Shown: one piece after another, positions 1-7,009 of the stretch
How the letters are laid out: the number at the start of each line of letters is the position of its first letter
How positions within the stretch are numbered: the stretch's first letter is position 1
Source of the DNA: Clostridiales bacterium
GTDB lineage: Bacteria; Bacillota; Clostridia; Oscillospirales; Oscillospiraceae
Reading direction: 5' to 3'
Assembly (NCBI GenBank): GCA_019415645.1
Contig: DXYV01000053.1
Location: 1 to 16,221, forward strand
Length of the DNA: 16,221 nt
Position numbers and translations under genes: made by a program
Notes under the pieces: generated by a model
The model's input: only the letters and a program-made list of their open reading frames with translations
Database searches by the model: none
What the model was told of the DNA's origin: nothing

Positions 1-48
1 CAGATCATGGAGTCCCCGGAGCCGGAGATGGGGATGCGGATGACCTGA
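1..48 (+). CDS. 3' end of an upstream gene (partial), ending in the GMxM tail
   Basis: Frame 1 is open from the first base to a TGA at 46-48 and gives QIMESPEPEMGMRMT. Only 15 codons are visible, so the product cannot be named. It is accepted as a real gene end because its final residues (PEMGMRMT) match the unusual tails of six other proteins in the window, above all PEMGGMSM of the SpoVG-like protein, and because the strand and spacing fit the operon. The stop is followed by 82 bases without a gene before the next start. Confidence 0.6.
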   Translation, partial: QIMESPEPEMGMRMT

Positions 49-118
49 ATTTTCTCCACCTTTTGCGGTAGACTTTCGCCACAGGTTGTGGTATTGGTTG
101 TGTTCACAAAACAGGAAT

Positions 119-130
119 GAGGTGATCCAA
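119..130 (+). promoter_or_regulatory. Ribosome binding site that fixes the start of the first full gene
   Basis: GAGGTGATCC (119-128) is close to the full anti-16S complement AGGAGGTGATCC. GAGG ends at 122, eight bases before the GTG at 131. This favours GTG 131 over the in-frame TTG at 86 and the GTG at 122, which lies inside the site itself. Confidence 0.75.
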
Positions 131-1171
131 GTGAAAAAACAAAGCAGTTTCCAACAGACAAGCCCATTTGACCTGCGGCCCGCTTCCCGTGAGGAGGCGG
201 GTTTGTTCTATTCCGACGAGGGCCAGGATACGGCGCTGGGCACCGTGGGCCACCTCCGCATGGACTTCGGTTCCAGCAGGAAAGTCTTCCATCACACCTG
301 GTGGCCCCACAACGGCGACCGCTTCAACACGCCGGAATTCAAGGAGGCCCTGCAGGAATTCGTGGACGCCATGCGGCAGAACGGCCCGCTGAAGGACTTA
401 GCAACTATGAGCTCCTACTGCTGGCGAAACGGAGGTGAACTCACGAAAAATGACCGCATATACGGATTTATCGCGGAAACGGAGCAATACCGTTTCTGTT
501 TGCGCTGCACCCCCAGGCCGGGTGAATACCAGGGCTACCTCTACTGCTACGACCTCCTCCAGCAGGAGCTGGCCCGTCAGAACAGGTTGGTAGGCCGGGT
601 GACCTTCGCCAGCGGTGAGAAGCAGGAATTCACCGATGCGGGTCTGTACCTCCAGGCCATCCGGGAGGAACTGCCATTCCGGGACACCACGGGTTTCCGG
701 CATGAGACACTGACGGACGATCCCCAGGTGCGGAAAGCAGCAGATGACATCCTGCTGGACTTCGCCGGGGAGGAAAATCCCCGCCGGGCCTGCAACTACG
801 GGCTGACGGAGGCCGGTAAGCAGGCCCTGCGGGATACCGCCGATCCGAGTAAACCCCACACCTACGCCTGGTTTGTCATGACCGACTGCGGCGCCCCGGA
901 GGAGCAGATCCACCGGGATCTGACGCTGGAGGAGGCGGTCCAGCTCTACCGCGACAGCGACCGTCCGGAGAAGAGGCTGGGCGTCACCAAGGACGGCGTT
1001 GCCACGGTGGACCTGGTGCGCTCTCTGGAGTGGGAACAGCAGTTCTTTGACGACTGCCGCAGACTGGAGAGTTTCCGGGATGATCCGGTAGTCTCTAAAG
1101 CTGTGGAAACCCTCCGGCAGGAGCTGGAACAGACAGTCCCCCAAGAGGACATCACGATGGGAGGAATGTGA
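131..1171 (+). CDS. Conserved ICE accessory protein of unknown function, two-part architecture, MGGM tail
   Basis: The GTG start at 131 gives 346 residues. I do not know a name for the family. Residues about 10-155 form an aromatic-rich N-terminal module (FHHTWWPHNGDRF; RFCLRCTPRPGEYQGYLYCYD) that I recognise from hypothetical proteins of clostridial conjugative elements. A linker follows with a segment that could be a small helical unit (FRDTTGF to GLTEAGKQALR). Residues about 245-320 (from YAWFVMTDCG) contain an L-x-LEEA-x-x-x-Y ... R-x-LG-V-T-x-x-G ... DLV motif that recurs near the N-terminus of the product at 7010-7657. There is no signal peptide or membrane segment. The protein ends DITMGGM. 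The codons of that tail also hold the GGAGG used by the next gene, whose ATG begins two bases after this stop. A nucleic-acid or partner-binding role during transfer is possible but not shown. Confidence 0.75.
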   Translation: MKKQSSFQQTSPFDLRPASREEAGLFYSDEGQDTALGTVGHLRMDFGSSRKVFHHTWWPHNGDRFNTPEFKEALQEFVDAMRQNGPLKDLATMSSYCWRNGGELTKNDRIYGFIAETEQYRFCLRCTPRPGEYQGYLYCYDLLQQELARQNRLVGRVTFASGEKQEFTDAGLYLQAIREELPFRDTTGFRHETLTDDPQVRKAADDILLDFAGEENPRRACNYGLTEAGKQALRDTADPSKPHTYAWFVMTDCGAPEEQIHRDLTLEEAVQLYRDSDRPEKRLGVTKDGVATVDLVRSLEWEQQFFDDCRRLESFRDDPVVSKAVETLRQELEQTVPQEDITMGGM

Positions 1172-1172
1172 A

Positions 1173-2162
1173 ATGCGAGAAGTACCGAGAGAATGGCTGG
1201 ATTTCTTCCGGGAGCAGTACCCTGTAGGCAGCCGCATCCGGCTCACCGAGATGGGCAGCGACCCGCGGCCCATCCCGCCCGGCTCCATGGGCACTCTGAG
1301 AGCCATCGATGACCTGGGCACCTTCCACGTGAAGTGGGACAATGGGCGGGAGCTGGGTGTGGTCATCGGGGAGGATCGGTTCACTGTCCATCCCCCGGAG
1401 CCCACTCGGCTGAAACTCTATATGCCCCTGACCGCTGACTTCTACCCCCGGGACGAATGGGGCAACACGTCCGAGGAGTACGAGACATGGGACGGCCGGA
1501 CGCTGTTGGACTATGAGAATCCGATCCTGGGCGCTCTGGTCAAAGAGCGGATGCCGGAGGAGAAAGAGCGGGGCCTGATGCACTGGTATGGCAAGCAGGA
1601 CAGCGTTGATTCCAAGGTGCGCTCGGCGGTATTCACCGTGGAGGAGAAAAACGGTCAGCTCTGGGGCGTGGCAGAGTGTCAGGTGGTCGGTGAGCTCACA
1701 CCGACGGAGCTGGGGCAGCTGAAAGACTACCTTTCCGGCCAGGCGTCGGACGGCTGGGGCGAGAGCTTTGAGCAGCACGAGATCCGGGTGGACGGCGGCG
1801 AGCTGTATGTCCATCTTTGGAATTCGGATGATTGGAGCATCCGAACCGAGCAGGAGCGGTTTGCCCCCAAGGTCGCGAAGGGGCTGCCGGAGCTGTGTTT
1901 CTCCACCCTGCGAACCACCGGCCAGCTCATCTGCATCAAGCGGGGCGAGTCCGGCTACTACCCCTCCGACTGGGACACCGGGGACAAGGAGCGGAATGTG
2001 GAGCTGGTGGACGAGCTGAACGGGAACCTGGGCGTCACCCCTGCCCAGCGGCAGGCCATGGAGATCGGAAGCATGGCGGGCTGGGCCGTGCCTGGGGCAG
2101 ATCCCAGCAGCTATGAAATTCAGAGAGAAGAACTGGAGGAAGGGGGGATGACCCTTGGATAA
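1173..2162 (+). CDS. DUF4314-domain protein with two further ICE-associated modules
   Basis: The product has 329 residues. Residues about 7-73 match my memory of DUF4314: EQYPVGSRIRL, then PPGSMGTLRAIDDLGTFHVKWDNGREL and a closing DRF. This looks like a small SH3-like barrel, and its function is unknown. A second module (about 80-232) includes FYPRDEWGN, YENPILGALVKERMPEEKERGLM and LWGVAECQVVGELT, followed by SGQASDGWGESFEQ and ELYVHLWNSDDWSI. It is often found next to or fused with DUF4314 in these elements. A third part (about 238-312: LICIKRGESGYY, NLGVTPAQ, GSMAGWAVP) also recurs in ICE hypotheticals. The C-terminus is EEGGMTLG, a variant of the shared tail. The ATG is served by GGAGG at 1160-1164, and the 3' end overlaps the next gene by 8 bases, which suggests translational coupling. 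Confidence 0.8.
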   Translation: MREVPREWLDFFREQYPVGSRIRLTEMGSDPRPIPPGSMGTLRAIDDLGTFHVKWDNGRELGVVIGEDRFTVHPPEPTRLKLYMPLTADFYPRDEWGNTSEEYETWDGRTLLDYENPILGALVKERMPEEKERGLMHWYGKQDSVDSKVRSAVFTVEEKNGQLWGVAECQVVGELTPTELGQLKDYLSGQASDGWGESFEQHEIRVDGGELYVHLWNSDDWSIRTEQERFAPKVAKGLPELCFSTLRTTGQLICIKRGESGYYPSDWDTGDKERNVELVDELNGNLGVTPAQRQAMEIGSMAGWAVPGADPSSYEIQREELEEGGMTLG

Positions 2163-3405
2163 GAAGATCTTCGAGGTGGAGATCAGCAGCGGCGGCCCCG
2201 AAAGCTATAAGACCTCCGCGGTACTGACGATGCCGTGTACCCAGGCTGAACTCCACGACGCGCTCCAGAAAGCCCGTGTCCAGGACGTCAAAACTTGCCG
2301 CAATGAGCTGACCAGGATCCGCTATCCCGGTATCACATCGGATATGATCGGCCAGAATGTGGATCTGCTGGAGCTGAACCTGCTGGCCCTCCGGCTGACC
2401 ATGCTGAGTGAGGATGACCGGATGGGGCTGGACTGCCTGCTCCAGATCGAGAAGGAAAACCACACCACACCCTTCCCACTCTCCCGCCTCATCAACCTGA
2501 CGTTCAACGCGGATATCTGTCTCTTGGCGCCCCAAGTCTCCGATCCAAAGGAGCTTGGGGCGCTTTTGTACGAGGGCGAGATGCTTTCGGATGAAGCCAT
2601 GGCCCTGGTGGACACCATGGACGAGGACAGCGATTTTCGGGAGAGATTGCTGGAGTTGCTGGGGGAACAGCACCAGGAGGAACACGACGGCGTGTTTACC
2701 AGCCGGGGCTATGCGGAGCCGGGCGGTGACTTCAAAGAGGTCTATCGGAAGGGCGAGATGTTCTGCTTCGCCCGCCCCAGCGCCCCGGTGGTACTGGAGG
2801 TGAGCAAGGGATTTTTTGACGACCCCAGCTATGACAACGATAAGACCGCCATCCTGAACCTCCCGGCTGAGGACGCCGACATCTGGCGGGCAGTGGGAGA
2901 GGTAGACGCGGCCTCGCCGGACGAGTGCGCCTTCCGCTGTATCGACTGTAAGATCCCCTCTCTGCGGGATACCGTTGACGATGCCATCGACCAGGAGGGC
3001 GGTATCGGCATGGCAAATGAATTCGCAAAAAGTCTGGCACAGAAGGAACAAGCCTGGCAGGAGGCGGACTGGATCAAGTACAAGGCCCTGCTGTCTGTGG
3101 CCGGACGCCCCAACCTGCAGGACGCCATCCAGCTCATGCACGGCCTGGAGGACTATGACCTCCGCCCGGATGTGGCCGCGACCTGGGATTATGCGGAGGT
3201 GATCCTGCGGGAGAAGTACCCGGATCTGCCGGAGGAGCTGTTCCAGACGCCCCAGGCCGCTATGGTTGGACGGCAGATGCTGGAGGAGAACCACGCAGCC
3301 ATCACCGACTACGGCCTGCTCCGACGGAAGGACAGCGGCCAGTTGCCCGTCTTCCGGCAGGAGCAAAAGGAAGCCCCCGCCTGGAGCGGAATGGAGATGA
3401 CATGA
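2155..3405 (+). CDS. Large ArdA-like (putative antirestriction) accessory protein
   Basis: The product has 416 residues. I choose the TTG at 2155 because a GGAGGAAGGGGGG tract ends 7 bases upstream and the next in-frame Met lies about 25 codons in. The N-terminal half has VDLLELNLLALRLTML, LINLTFNADICLLAP and GVFTSRGYAEPGGDF. The middle has VVLEVSKGFFDDPSYDNDKTA and ECAFRCIDCKIPSLRD. The C-terminal region (about 306-391: KYKALLS, LQDAIQLMHGLEDYDL, WDYAEVILREKYPDLPEELF, then VGRQMLEEN, ITDYGLLRR) follows the pattern of the C-terminal domain of ArdA, a DNA-mimicking inhibitor of type I restriction. The protein is visibly rich in Asp and Glu, as a DNA mimic would be. The likeness to ArdA is my pattern recognition, not an alignment, and it is much longer than classical ArdA (about 165 residues). 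It ends SGMEMT and shares ATGA with the next gene. Confidence 0.65.
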   Translation: MDKKIFEVEISSGGPESYKTSAVLTMPCTQAELHDALQKARVQDVKTCRNELTRIRYPGITSDMIGQNVDLLELNLLALRLTMLSEDDRMGLDCLLQIEKENHTTPFPLSRLINLTFNADICLLAPQVSDPKELGALLYEGEMLSDEAMALVDTMDEDSDFRERLLELLGEQHQEEHDGVFTSRGYAEPGGDFKEVYRKGEMFCFARPSAPVVLEVSKGFFDDPSYDNDKTAILNLPAEDADIWRAVGEVDAASPDECAFRCIDCKIPSLRDTVDDAIDQEGGIGMANEFAKSLAQKEQAWQEADWIKYKALLSVAGRPNLQDAIQLMHGLEDYDLRPDVAATWDYAEVILREKYPDLPEELFQTPQAAMVGRQMLEENHAAITDYGLLRRKDSGQLPVFRQEQKEAPAWSGMEMT

Positions 3406-4463
3406 TGGAGAACAAAAGTTTGGAACGCCAGTGGCTCATAGACCGGCTGGAGACGCTGTCGGTGAAGGAACAGACCCAGCTGGCGGCGGCCATCATTTCC
3501 AGAGGCCAGCTGAAGGCGCTGTCTGAAAAGGCCGGCGAGGAACGGGAGTTGGCGGTCCGGAAGATGGATCCGAATACGGCAAAGGAGGCCGTCAATCTCC
3601 TACTGGCCCTCCCGGACTACGAGGTGATCTGCCCGGCGGGGAGCTACGAGCAGCTGGGGGAATATTACCTGCGGTACGAGGCCAGCCAGCCGGATCTCAT
3701 CCCTTACGCCAACCTGGAGCAGATCGGATGGAACTATGAGGACAGCCACCTGGGGATCTTCGTGGGATACTGCTTCGTAGTGCTCCCCAGGCAGGAGCCC
3801 AGGCAATTCTATGATGGGACCAACCTGGATCAGCTGCTGGACGCCGACTGGAGCCTGCGGCTGAAACTGGCCTCCCCCGCCGTGCCGGAAGGCGTCTGGC
3901 TGTGCCTGCCGGACAGCACCATCGACGAGGAGGGCCGGATGGACGAGATCCGGCTGGCTCTACGGGAGCTGAAAGTTCAGACAGTTCAGGAGTGCAGACT
4001 CTTGGATGCGCGGTGCTCCCTTCCGGAGCTGTCTGTGGGTCTGGACGAGTATCAGGATCTGACGGATCTGATCTACGACGGCAACGACTTGGGGTATGTG
4101 CTCCAGGAGCAGGGCCAAGGGGAGCCGCGCTTTCTGGAGAAGTTCCGGTCGGCGCTGGAGTATGAGCAGTGCCATGATCTGAAGCTGGCGCTGGACATCG
4201 CGTCGAACCTGAACTGCTACGATTACTGTCCGGCATCGGATGTGGAGCGGTTTGGAGAGGAGGTGCTGCAAAAGCAGGGTGAAACAGTGTTCCGGGACCC
4301 TGTTCTGCAAGGGGGCATCGACTTGAAAGCGTATGGAGAGGCCCAACTGGAACAGCAGGGCTATCTCCTCAATACCGCCGAGACAGGATACATCCGCCGC
4401 AACGGACAGGAGTTCTGCCATGAACGCACGGAGCCTCAGCCGGAGTTTGGCATGACTATGTGA
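3402..4463 (+). CDS. Second ArdA-like (putative antirestriction) accessory protein
   Basis: The product has 353 residues, with its start inside ATGATGG (ATG 3402 or 3405) overlapping the previous stop. The first 60 residues are helical (WLIDRLETLSVKEQTQLAAA). Then come NLLLALPDYEVICPAGSYEQLGEYY and IPYANLEQIGWNYEDSHLGIFVGYCFV, which resemble ArdA-related units. Residues about 247-333 (KFRSALEYEQCHDLKLALDI, NLNCYDYCPASDVERFGEEVL, IDLKAYGEAQLEQQGY, TGYIRR) align by eye with the C-terminal region of the preceding product, so the pair share a domain and may be distant paralogues. This is the last gene before the 4479-4521 terminator. It ends PEFGMTM, and no downstream gene needs a ribosome site in those codons. 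An antirestriction role is inferred from the ArdA-like domain and the ICE setting. Confidence 0.65.
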   Translation: MMENKSLERQWLIDRLETLSVKEQTQLAAAIISRGQLKALSEKAGEERELAVRKMDPNTAKEAVNLLLALPDYEVICPAGSYEQLGEYYLRYEASQPDLIPYANLEQIGWNYEDSHLGIFVGYCFVVLPRQEPRQFYDGTNLDQLLDADWSLRLKLASPAVPEGVWLCLPDSTIDEEGRMDEIRLALRELKVQTVQECRLLDARCSLPELSVGLDEYQDLTDLIYDGNDLGYVLQEQGQGEPRFLEKFRSALEYEQCHDLKLALDIASNLNCYDYCPASDVERFGEEVLQKQGETVFRDPVLQGGIDLKAYGEAQLEQQGYLLNTAETGYIRRNGQEFCHERTEPQPEFGMTM

Positions 4464-4478
4464 TCAATATGATGAAAC

Positions 4479-4521
4479 AGGGGCCGTTTTCCCGAGAGGG
4501 CAGACGGCCCCTTCTTTTTTT
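4479..4521 (+). terminator. Intrinsic terminator after the first operon
   Basis: A perfect 9-bp stem, AGGGGCCGT (4479-4487) with ACGGCCCCT (4504-4512), encloses a 16-base loop and is followed at once by TTCTTTTTTT. It lies 16 bases after the stop at 4463 and separates the ArdA-like operon from the winged-helix/methylase operon. Confidence 0.88.
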
Positions 4522-4530
4522 GCGCCCTTT

Positions 4531-4557
4531 TTCGGGAAAGCAGGTCCCGGAAAGGAG
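4531..4557 (+). promoter_or_regulatory. Small hairpin abutting the ribosome site of the winged-helix gene
   Basis: TTCGGGA (4531-4537) can pair with TCCCGGAA (4545-4552) with one bulged G. The 3' arm touches AAAGGAG (4551-4557), the ribosome site for the ATG at 4563. It could modulate initiation, but the stem is short and there is no other evidence. No clear promoter can be seen between the upstream terminator and this gene. Confidence 0.25.
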
Positions 4558-4562
4558 CGACT

Positions 4563-4895
4563 ATGGAAAAAGAGCGGCTGGCAGAGTATCTGGAGCGGTA
4601 CCATCTGGGCGCAAACAGCGCCGCCACCAGCCGGGAGTTGGAGCTGACCTTCGGCATCAAGGGCATCGAGGTGCGCCATCTGGTCAATCGGCTGCGGCGG
4701 GACGGCGTTCCCATCGCCAGCAGCGGGAGCGGTTATTTCTATGCCGCCACGGAGCAGGAGGTGCGGGCCACCATTGCCCATCTGACCCGGCGGATCGGCG
4801 GCATCGCCGCGGCCATCCACGGTCTGAACCGCTCTCTGGAGCGGTTCGACACGGGGCAGATCCGCCTCCCGCTGGACGGGGGTGATGTCCCCTGA
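4563..4895 (+). CDS. Small winged-helix DNA-binding protein, paired with the methylase
   Basis: The product has 110 residues, with AAAGGAG five bases before the ATG. Residues about 4-62 read as a winged helix: RLAEYLERYHLG, SRELELTFGIKGIEVRHLVNRLRRDGVPI as the helix-turn-helix, and SGSGYFYAA as the wing. The rest is a helical tail (REVRATIAHL-like, IAAAIHGLNRSLERF) that may dimerise. I recognise this small protein as commonly sitting directly upstream of a D12-class adenine methylase in clostridial elements. Its end (CTGA) overlaps the probable CTG start of that methylase. It likely regulates this operon, but no operator is identified. An alternative frame spanning 4460-4885 is judged spurious because it runs through the terminator. 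Confidence 0.75.
   Translation: MEKERLAEYLERYHLGANSAATSRELELTFGIKGIEVRHLVNRLRRDGVPIASSGSGYFYAATEQEVRATIAHLTRRIGGIAAAIHGLNRSLERFDTGQIRLPLDGGDVP
4878..4895 (+). promoter_or_regulatory. Ribosome site and overlapping CTG start / TGA stop at the methylase
   Basis: GGGGGTGATG (about 4878-4887) is followed by CCC and the CTG at 4892-4894, which shares bases with the TGA at 4893-4895 of the winged-helix gene. The layout copies the ATGA and TTGA couplings seen elsewhere in the window. The ATG at 4904 would sit 16-20 bases from the site, which is too far for an optimal start. Confidence 0.45.
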
Positions 4896-4903
4896 ACAGT
4901 TTC

Positions 4904-5746
4904 ATGTCCTGGATCGGGGGCAAGAAAGCCCTGCGGGAGCTGATCGTCCGGCTGTTCCCCCTCTACTATGAGCGGTACATCGAGGTGTTCGGCGGCGGGG
5001 GGTGGGTACTGTTCCACAAGCCTCCCGGCAACGACTTCGAGGTCTACAATGACTTCAACGGCCTGCTGGTCAACCTGTACCGCTGTGTGCGGGACGAGCC
5101 GGAGGAGCTGATGGAGGCGCTGCGGTATGTGCTGAACGCGAGGGAAGACTTCGACCGCGTCCGCTCCGCCCTGGCGCGGGACAGTCCTGCCAGCGACGTC
5201 CAGCGGGCGGCATGGTTTTATCAGCTCATCCGATACAGCTATGCCTCCGGGCTGACCAGTTTCGGAAGCCAGCCCCACGATATGTGGAGCAACTTCCCGC
5301 TCATCGAGCAGGCCCACCGGAGGCTTGCCAAGGTGGTCATTGAGAACAAGGACTTTGAAAAGCTCATCCGGCAGTACGACCGCCCGGTGAGCTTTTTCTA
5401 TCTGGACCCGCCCTACCACGCCACTGAGGGTTACTACCAGAACATCGGGGAGGACGGTTTCACTGAGGCGGACCACATCCGCCTGCGGGACGCCCTGATG
5501 CGGATCGAGGGGAAATTCCTGCTGTCCTATAACGATGACGCCTTTGTCCGCGACCTGTATGACCAGCCCGGCATCTCTTTGATGGAAACCACCCGCATCA
5601 ACAATATCAAGCAGCGGTATGACCCAAACTGCCAGTTCCCGGAACTGCTCATCGCAAACTATGATCTGAGGGAGCGGAGCCGGTCAGTACCCACACAAAT
5701 GACGCTGTTTGACTGGAACAGCGGCGAAACCATGTATGAATCGTAG
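4904..5746 (+). CDS. dam: D12-class DNA N6-adenine methyltransferase (Dam-like)
   Basis: This enzyme transfers a methyl group from S-adenosylmethionine to adenine in DNA. From the ATG at 4904 it has 280 residues. The family motifs are in order: the N-terminal WIGGKKALR (motif X), EVFGGGGWVLF (motif I, SAM binding, Phe29 and the glycines), a helical target-recognition region (about 60-140), and FFYLDPPYHATEGYY, whose DPPY at 168-171 is motif IV (catalytic). FLLSYNDD follows. Family members that I recall start with a few more residues before WIGGKK. Here an in-frame CTG at 4892 (giving LNSFMSWIGG) has the GGGGGTGATG site at a good distance, so the true start may be 4892. The recognition site is not visible from the sequence. 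In an ICE it may protect the element from host restriction or mark its DNA, possibly at GATC. Confidence 0.92.
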   Translation: MSWIGGKKALRELIVRLFPLYYERYIEVFGGGGWVLFHKPPGNDFEVYNDFNGLLVNLYRCVRDEPEELMEALRYVLNAREDFDRVRSALARDSPASDVQRAAWFYQLIRYSYASGLTSFGSQPHDMWSNFPLIEQAHRRLAKVVIENKDFEKLIRQYDRPVSFFYLDPPYHATEGYYQNIGEDGFTEADHIRLRDALMRIEGKFLLSYNDDAFVRDLYDQPGISLMETTRINNIKQRYDPNCQFPELLIANYDLRERSRSVPTQMTLFDWNSGETMYES

Positions 5747-5758
5747 GAGGAAATCATT

Positions 5759-6262
5759 ATGAAATTTCACAAGAACATCACCGGGGGTCCCGTGACGCTC
5801 CCCACCGCGGCCGTCAAACTGTGCGGACTGGAGGCCGGAGGGAAGGCCGAGCTACACGCGCTGGAGGGGGCGGCAGTCCTCATGAAAGCTTCTATGAACG
5901 CCATGGAACTGATTCACGCACTGGATTCTCTGCACCAGCTGACGGTGGATCTGGCAGTACATCTGATCAAGGTGTGCGGTCCCTGCGATGGCTGCGGGGG
6001 CGAGTGCCCCTTTGGGGACTTCTCGTATGAGGAGATTACTCTGCCGGATGACCTGCGGGAGGAGGCCGGCATTCCCGCCGGCGTCAAGCTCTGTGCCTAC
6101 GCGGACGAGGAGGAGAATTCCATTACTATCTGCGAGGCGGGATACGACAACGACCTGCGGGATGTGCCGGAGTACCTGCTGAAAATGCTGGAGAACATCG
6201 GGATCTGCATGGGCGAACTGGAGGAGCGTCTGATGGTGGGAGATACCGTCTATGGAGCGTGA
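5759..6262 (+). CDS. Double AbrB/SpoVT-like protein with a central four-cysteine cluster
   Basis: The product has 167 residues, preceded by AGGAGG (5746-5750 region). Residues about 1-45 (FHKNITGGPVTLPTAAVKL, GLEAGGKAELHAL, AAVLMK) have the swapped-hairpin pattern of AbrB-type transition regulators. Residues about 91-128 (EEITLPDDLREEAGIPAGVK, LCAYADEEENSITICEA) look like a second copy. Between them are a helix and Cys73, 76, 79 and 83 (CGPCDGCGGEC), a spacing suited to zinc or an iron-sulfur cluster. A helical C-terminal tail follows. AbrB-like proteins bind DNA and often act as growth-phase or antitoxin-type regulators, so control of element genes is a reasonable guess. Its 3' end overlaps the DUF3849 gene by 11 bases. 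Confidence 0.65.
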   Translation: MKFHKNITGGPVTLPTAAVKLCGLEAGGKAELHALEGAAVLMKASMNAMELIHALDSLHQLTVDLAVHLIKVCGPCDGCGGECPFGDFSYEEITLPDDLREEAGIPAGVKLCAYADEEENSITICEAGYDNDLRDVPEYLLKMLENIGICMGELEERLMVGDTVYGA

Positions 6263-6995
6263 AGTGTACCTCTATCCCTACTCCCAGGCGGATGCCCGCA
6301 GGCTGGGAGAATCATCGCTCTGGCAGGCGAGTTTTCAAGCCAATGTGTCCTGCGCCAGAGACATCGAGGGAGCCATCCGCGCCTGCAGCGACACGGATGG
6401 CTCCCTGCGGCCCGAGGCGTCCCAGAGTATTCTGGATCGCTGGGGCTTCCGGCGCACCATCTTCGTCCTGACCAGCACGCTCCGGGACGCAGGGTATGAT
6501 CAGTATCTCAGTGAGGAGAACCGCCAGTGGCAGAAAAGCGCCTATATCCCGGATGACGGAATCTACAACCGCTATTTTACCGTAGATACCGCTGGCGTCT
6601 GCCTGGACGCCTTCATCAGCCAGGTGCGGGAGGCGTATGACAGACTGGAACTATTCGGGCCGGAGCAGTGCGAACCGAATTCCTTCGAGAAACTGAATTA
6701 TGAGGGAAAAGTGCTGGTGCTCGCCCCGGATACTCTGAAGGAGTCCTACTGGAACGCACGCGCCCAGCTCTGGCTGGCCCATGACGGCTTCGGGTGCCGC
6801 CCCAACGCCATTGGCCGCTCCATCCGCTGTACCTGCCTGGGGGACGGGGAGATGACCCGGTGGAACCGGACGGACTTCATTGGCGTCCTGAAGGAGGAAT
6901 TCCTTCCAGACTGGGCAAAGGAAAAGCTGATGGAGCTGAAGGGCCAGGAACAACGCGACGTATCCCCCATGATGGGTGGGATGACCATGGAATGA
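6252..6995 (+). CDS. DUF3849-domain protein with MGGM tail
   Basis: The product has 247 residues. Residues about 7-132 match my memory of DUF3849: LYPYSQADARRLGESSLWQAS, then ANVSCARDIEGAIRACSD, ILDRWGFRRTIFVLTSTLR, LSEENRQW and FISQVREAYDRL. The function of that family is unknown, and it is commonly found in clostridial conjugative elements, often inside or beside relaxase and antirestriction genes. A second module (about 147-228: KLNYEGKVLVLAPDTLKESY, LWLAHDGFGCRPNAIGRSI, LGDGEMTRWNRTDFIGVL, LPDWAKEKL) is a compact unit that I have also seen in ICE hypotheticals. The end is SPMMGGMTME, a clear case of the shared tail. The start overlaps the preceding gene by 11 bases. Confidence 0.75.
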   Translation: MEREVYLYPYSQADARRLGESSLWQASFQANVSCARDIEGAIRACSDTDGSLRPEASQSILDRWGFRRTIFVLTSTLRDAGYDQYLSEENRQWQKSAYIPDDGIYNRYFTVDTAGVCLDAFISQVREAYDRLELFGPEQCEPNSFEKLNYEGKVLVLAPDTLKESYWNARAQLWLAHDGFGCRPNAIGRSIRCTCLGDGEMTRWNRTDFIGVLKEEFLPDWAKEKLMELKGQEQRDVSPMMGGMTME

Positions 6996-7009
6996 GGTGA
7001 TTGATAGAC

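Noticed and set aside
86..130. Upstream TTG/GTG starts for the first full gene
   Set aside because: The near-perfect ribosome site at 119-128 lies inside this extension, so GTG 131 is the better start.
2035..3366. 443-codon open frame on the minus strand
   Set aside because: It is antisense to the ArdA-like gene, with Leu/Gln/His-rich composition typical of a shadow of GC-rich coding DNA, and has no domain. Other minus-strand frames (398-1405, 4739-5476, 8138-9028) are rejected for the same reason.
4460..4885. Plus-strand frame overlapping the winged-helix gene
   Set aside because: It runs through the intrinsic terminator and gives an Arg/Gly/His-rich product without a domain, while the 4563-4895 frame gives a clean winged helix with a good ribosome site.
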